From positions 1,128,526 to 1,192,525 of the forward strand of contig NZ_KB373314.1 in the NCBI RefSeq assembly GCF_000314795.2: a stretch of 64,000 nt of DNA, given 5' to 3'. The notes under the pieces were generated by a model that saw nothing but the letters and a program-made list of their open reading frames with translations, was not told the DNA's origin and made no database searches. The first letter of the stretch is position 1. Each line of letters starts with the position of its first letter. Below are positions 63,707 to 64,000 of the stretch, in pieces. This DNA comes from Streptococcus sp. F0442. GTDB taxonomy: Bacteria > Bacillota > Bacilli > Lactobacillales > Streptococcaceae. Position numbers and translations under genes: made by a program.

Positions 63707-64000
63707 ATGAAAAACATTCGTTTCTATACAGTCGGCCTTCTTTCACTTTTAACGCTAGCAGCTTGCTCACCTGCCAATTCTGCGCAACCAGCAAAAACAG
63801 CTTCTAGTTCCAAAAAGTCGGTCCAATCATCTTCAAGCAAAACATCATCGAGTAAAGAGACAAGCACGTCTTCTGAAAGTAATAGCTCAGATGATTTTTC
63901 AGATCGCTTCAGCATGGATCCGGATGACGGGGCTTCTCTCCAATATGTACCTGGAGCTGCGTCCATTCCTGAAATTGAAAAGCTTAGGAACCTTCATCCT
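63707..64000 (+). CDS. lipoprotein, C-terminus beyond window
   Basis: First 98 codons only. Signal peptide with lipobox LAAC places the modified Cys at residue 20, followed by a Ser/Lys-rich tether (~25-65) and then an acidic stretch (DDFSDRFSMDPDDG). GAAAGG precedes the ATG. The folded domain is beyond the right edge, so function cannot be given. Confidence 0.85.
   Translation, partial: MKNIRFYTVGLLSLLTLAACSPANSAQPAKTASSSKKSVQSSSSKTSSSKETSTSSESNSSDDFSDRFSMDPDDGASLQYVPGAASIPEIEKLRNLHP

Overview
The window looks like the chromosome of an oral viridans Streptococcus of the mitis/sanguinis/parasanguinis kind. Support comes from low-to-mid GC, YSIRK/LPXTG surface proteins, the purA, tadA, dut, radA and carbonic anhydrase genes of streptococci (here spread out by inserted blocks), a CtsR/ClpC pair, DUF3278/XRE genes, BgaA-like and GH29 glycosidases and a dispersed intergenic repeat typical of this group. 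Species is not proven; S. parasanguinis-like is my best guess.

Layout. 1-9017 (-): about 3,000 codons of a giant repeat-built wall adhesin, running off the left edge. 9255-12223 (-): carbonic anhydrase, radA, a histidine phosphatase and dut. 12661-21298: two convergent collagen-binding-type LPSTG adhesins whose 3' halves form a 1.2-kb inverted duplication around a puuD-like gene. 21574-23547 (+): gpsA-galU. 23634-34812 (-): wall-anchored C69 dipeptidase, rhomboid protease, 5-formyl-THF cyclo-ligase, two genes of the acetylated lysine/DAP branch, and five single-pass membrane proteins of unknown role. 34927-41673 (-): pgi, SRP RNA, tadA, a CiaR-type small RNA, an ABC exporter with a possible 23-codon peptide gene, a nonsense-interrupted HAD phosphatase and purA. 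42049-43885 (+): hslO-dusB. 44039-51945 (-): XRE/DUF3278 unit, NAD-salvage operon (nadR-pnuC-Nudix regulator), a lipoprotein, and ctsR-clpC (transcribed ctsR first). 52240-59717 (-): BgaA-like beta-galactosidase with a decayed secretion end, then alpha-L-fucosidase. 59930-64000: dpr, a small-multidrug-export-family protein, rpsB-tsf, tRNA-Cys and the start of a lipoprotein gene.

How it works together. Much of the accessory content faces the host: adhesins built from isopeptide-type domains, a wall-anchored dipeptidase and glycan-cleaving enzymes. The rest is housekeeping (translation, NAD, nucleotide, cell-wall precursor and stress functions). Recognisable regulatory sites include a CtsR box at ctsR, PerR-like boxes at dpr, a WalR/VicR-type box at a lipoprotein gene, a cre site at the dipeptidase gene and a CiaR box driving a small RNA with two anti-Shine-Dalgarno motifs.

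Most interesting: (1) the near-perfect 1.2-kb inverted duplication enclosing puuD; (2) a tiny Cys-x-Cys peptide ORF with its own promoter beside an ABC exporter inserted between purA and tadA; (3) the CiaR-type sRNA; (4) the decayed YSIRK signal end of the beta-galactosidase; (5) a radA reading frame with no standard start codon ahead of its zinc finger; (6) a five-gene cluster of related membrane proteins sharing a cytoplasmic GGTRLISE motif. All calls were made by eye, without database searches.
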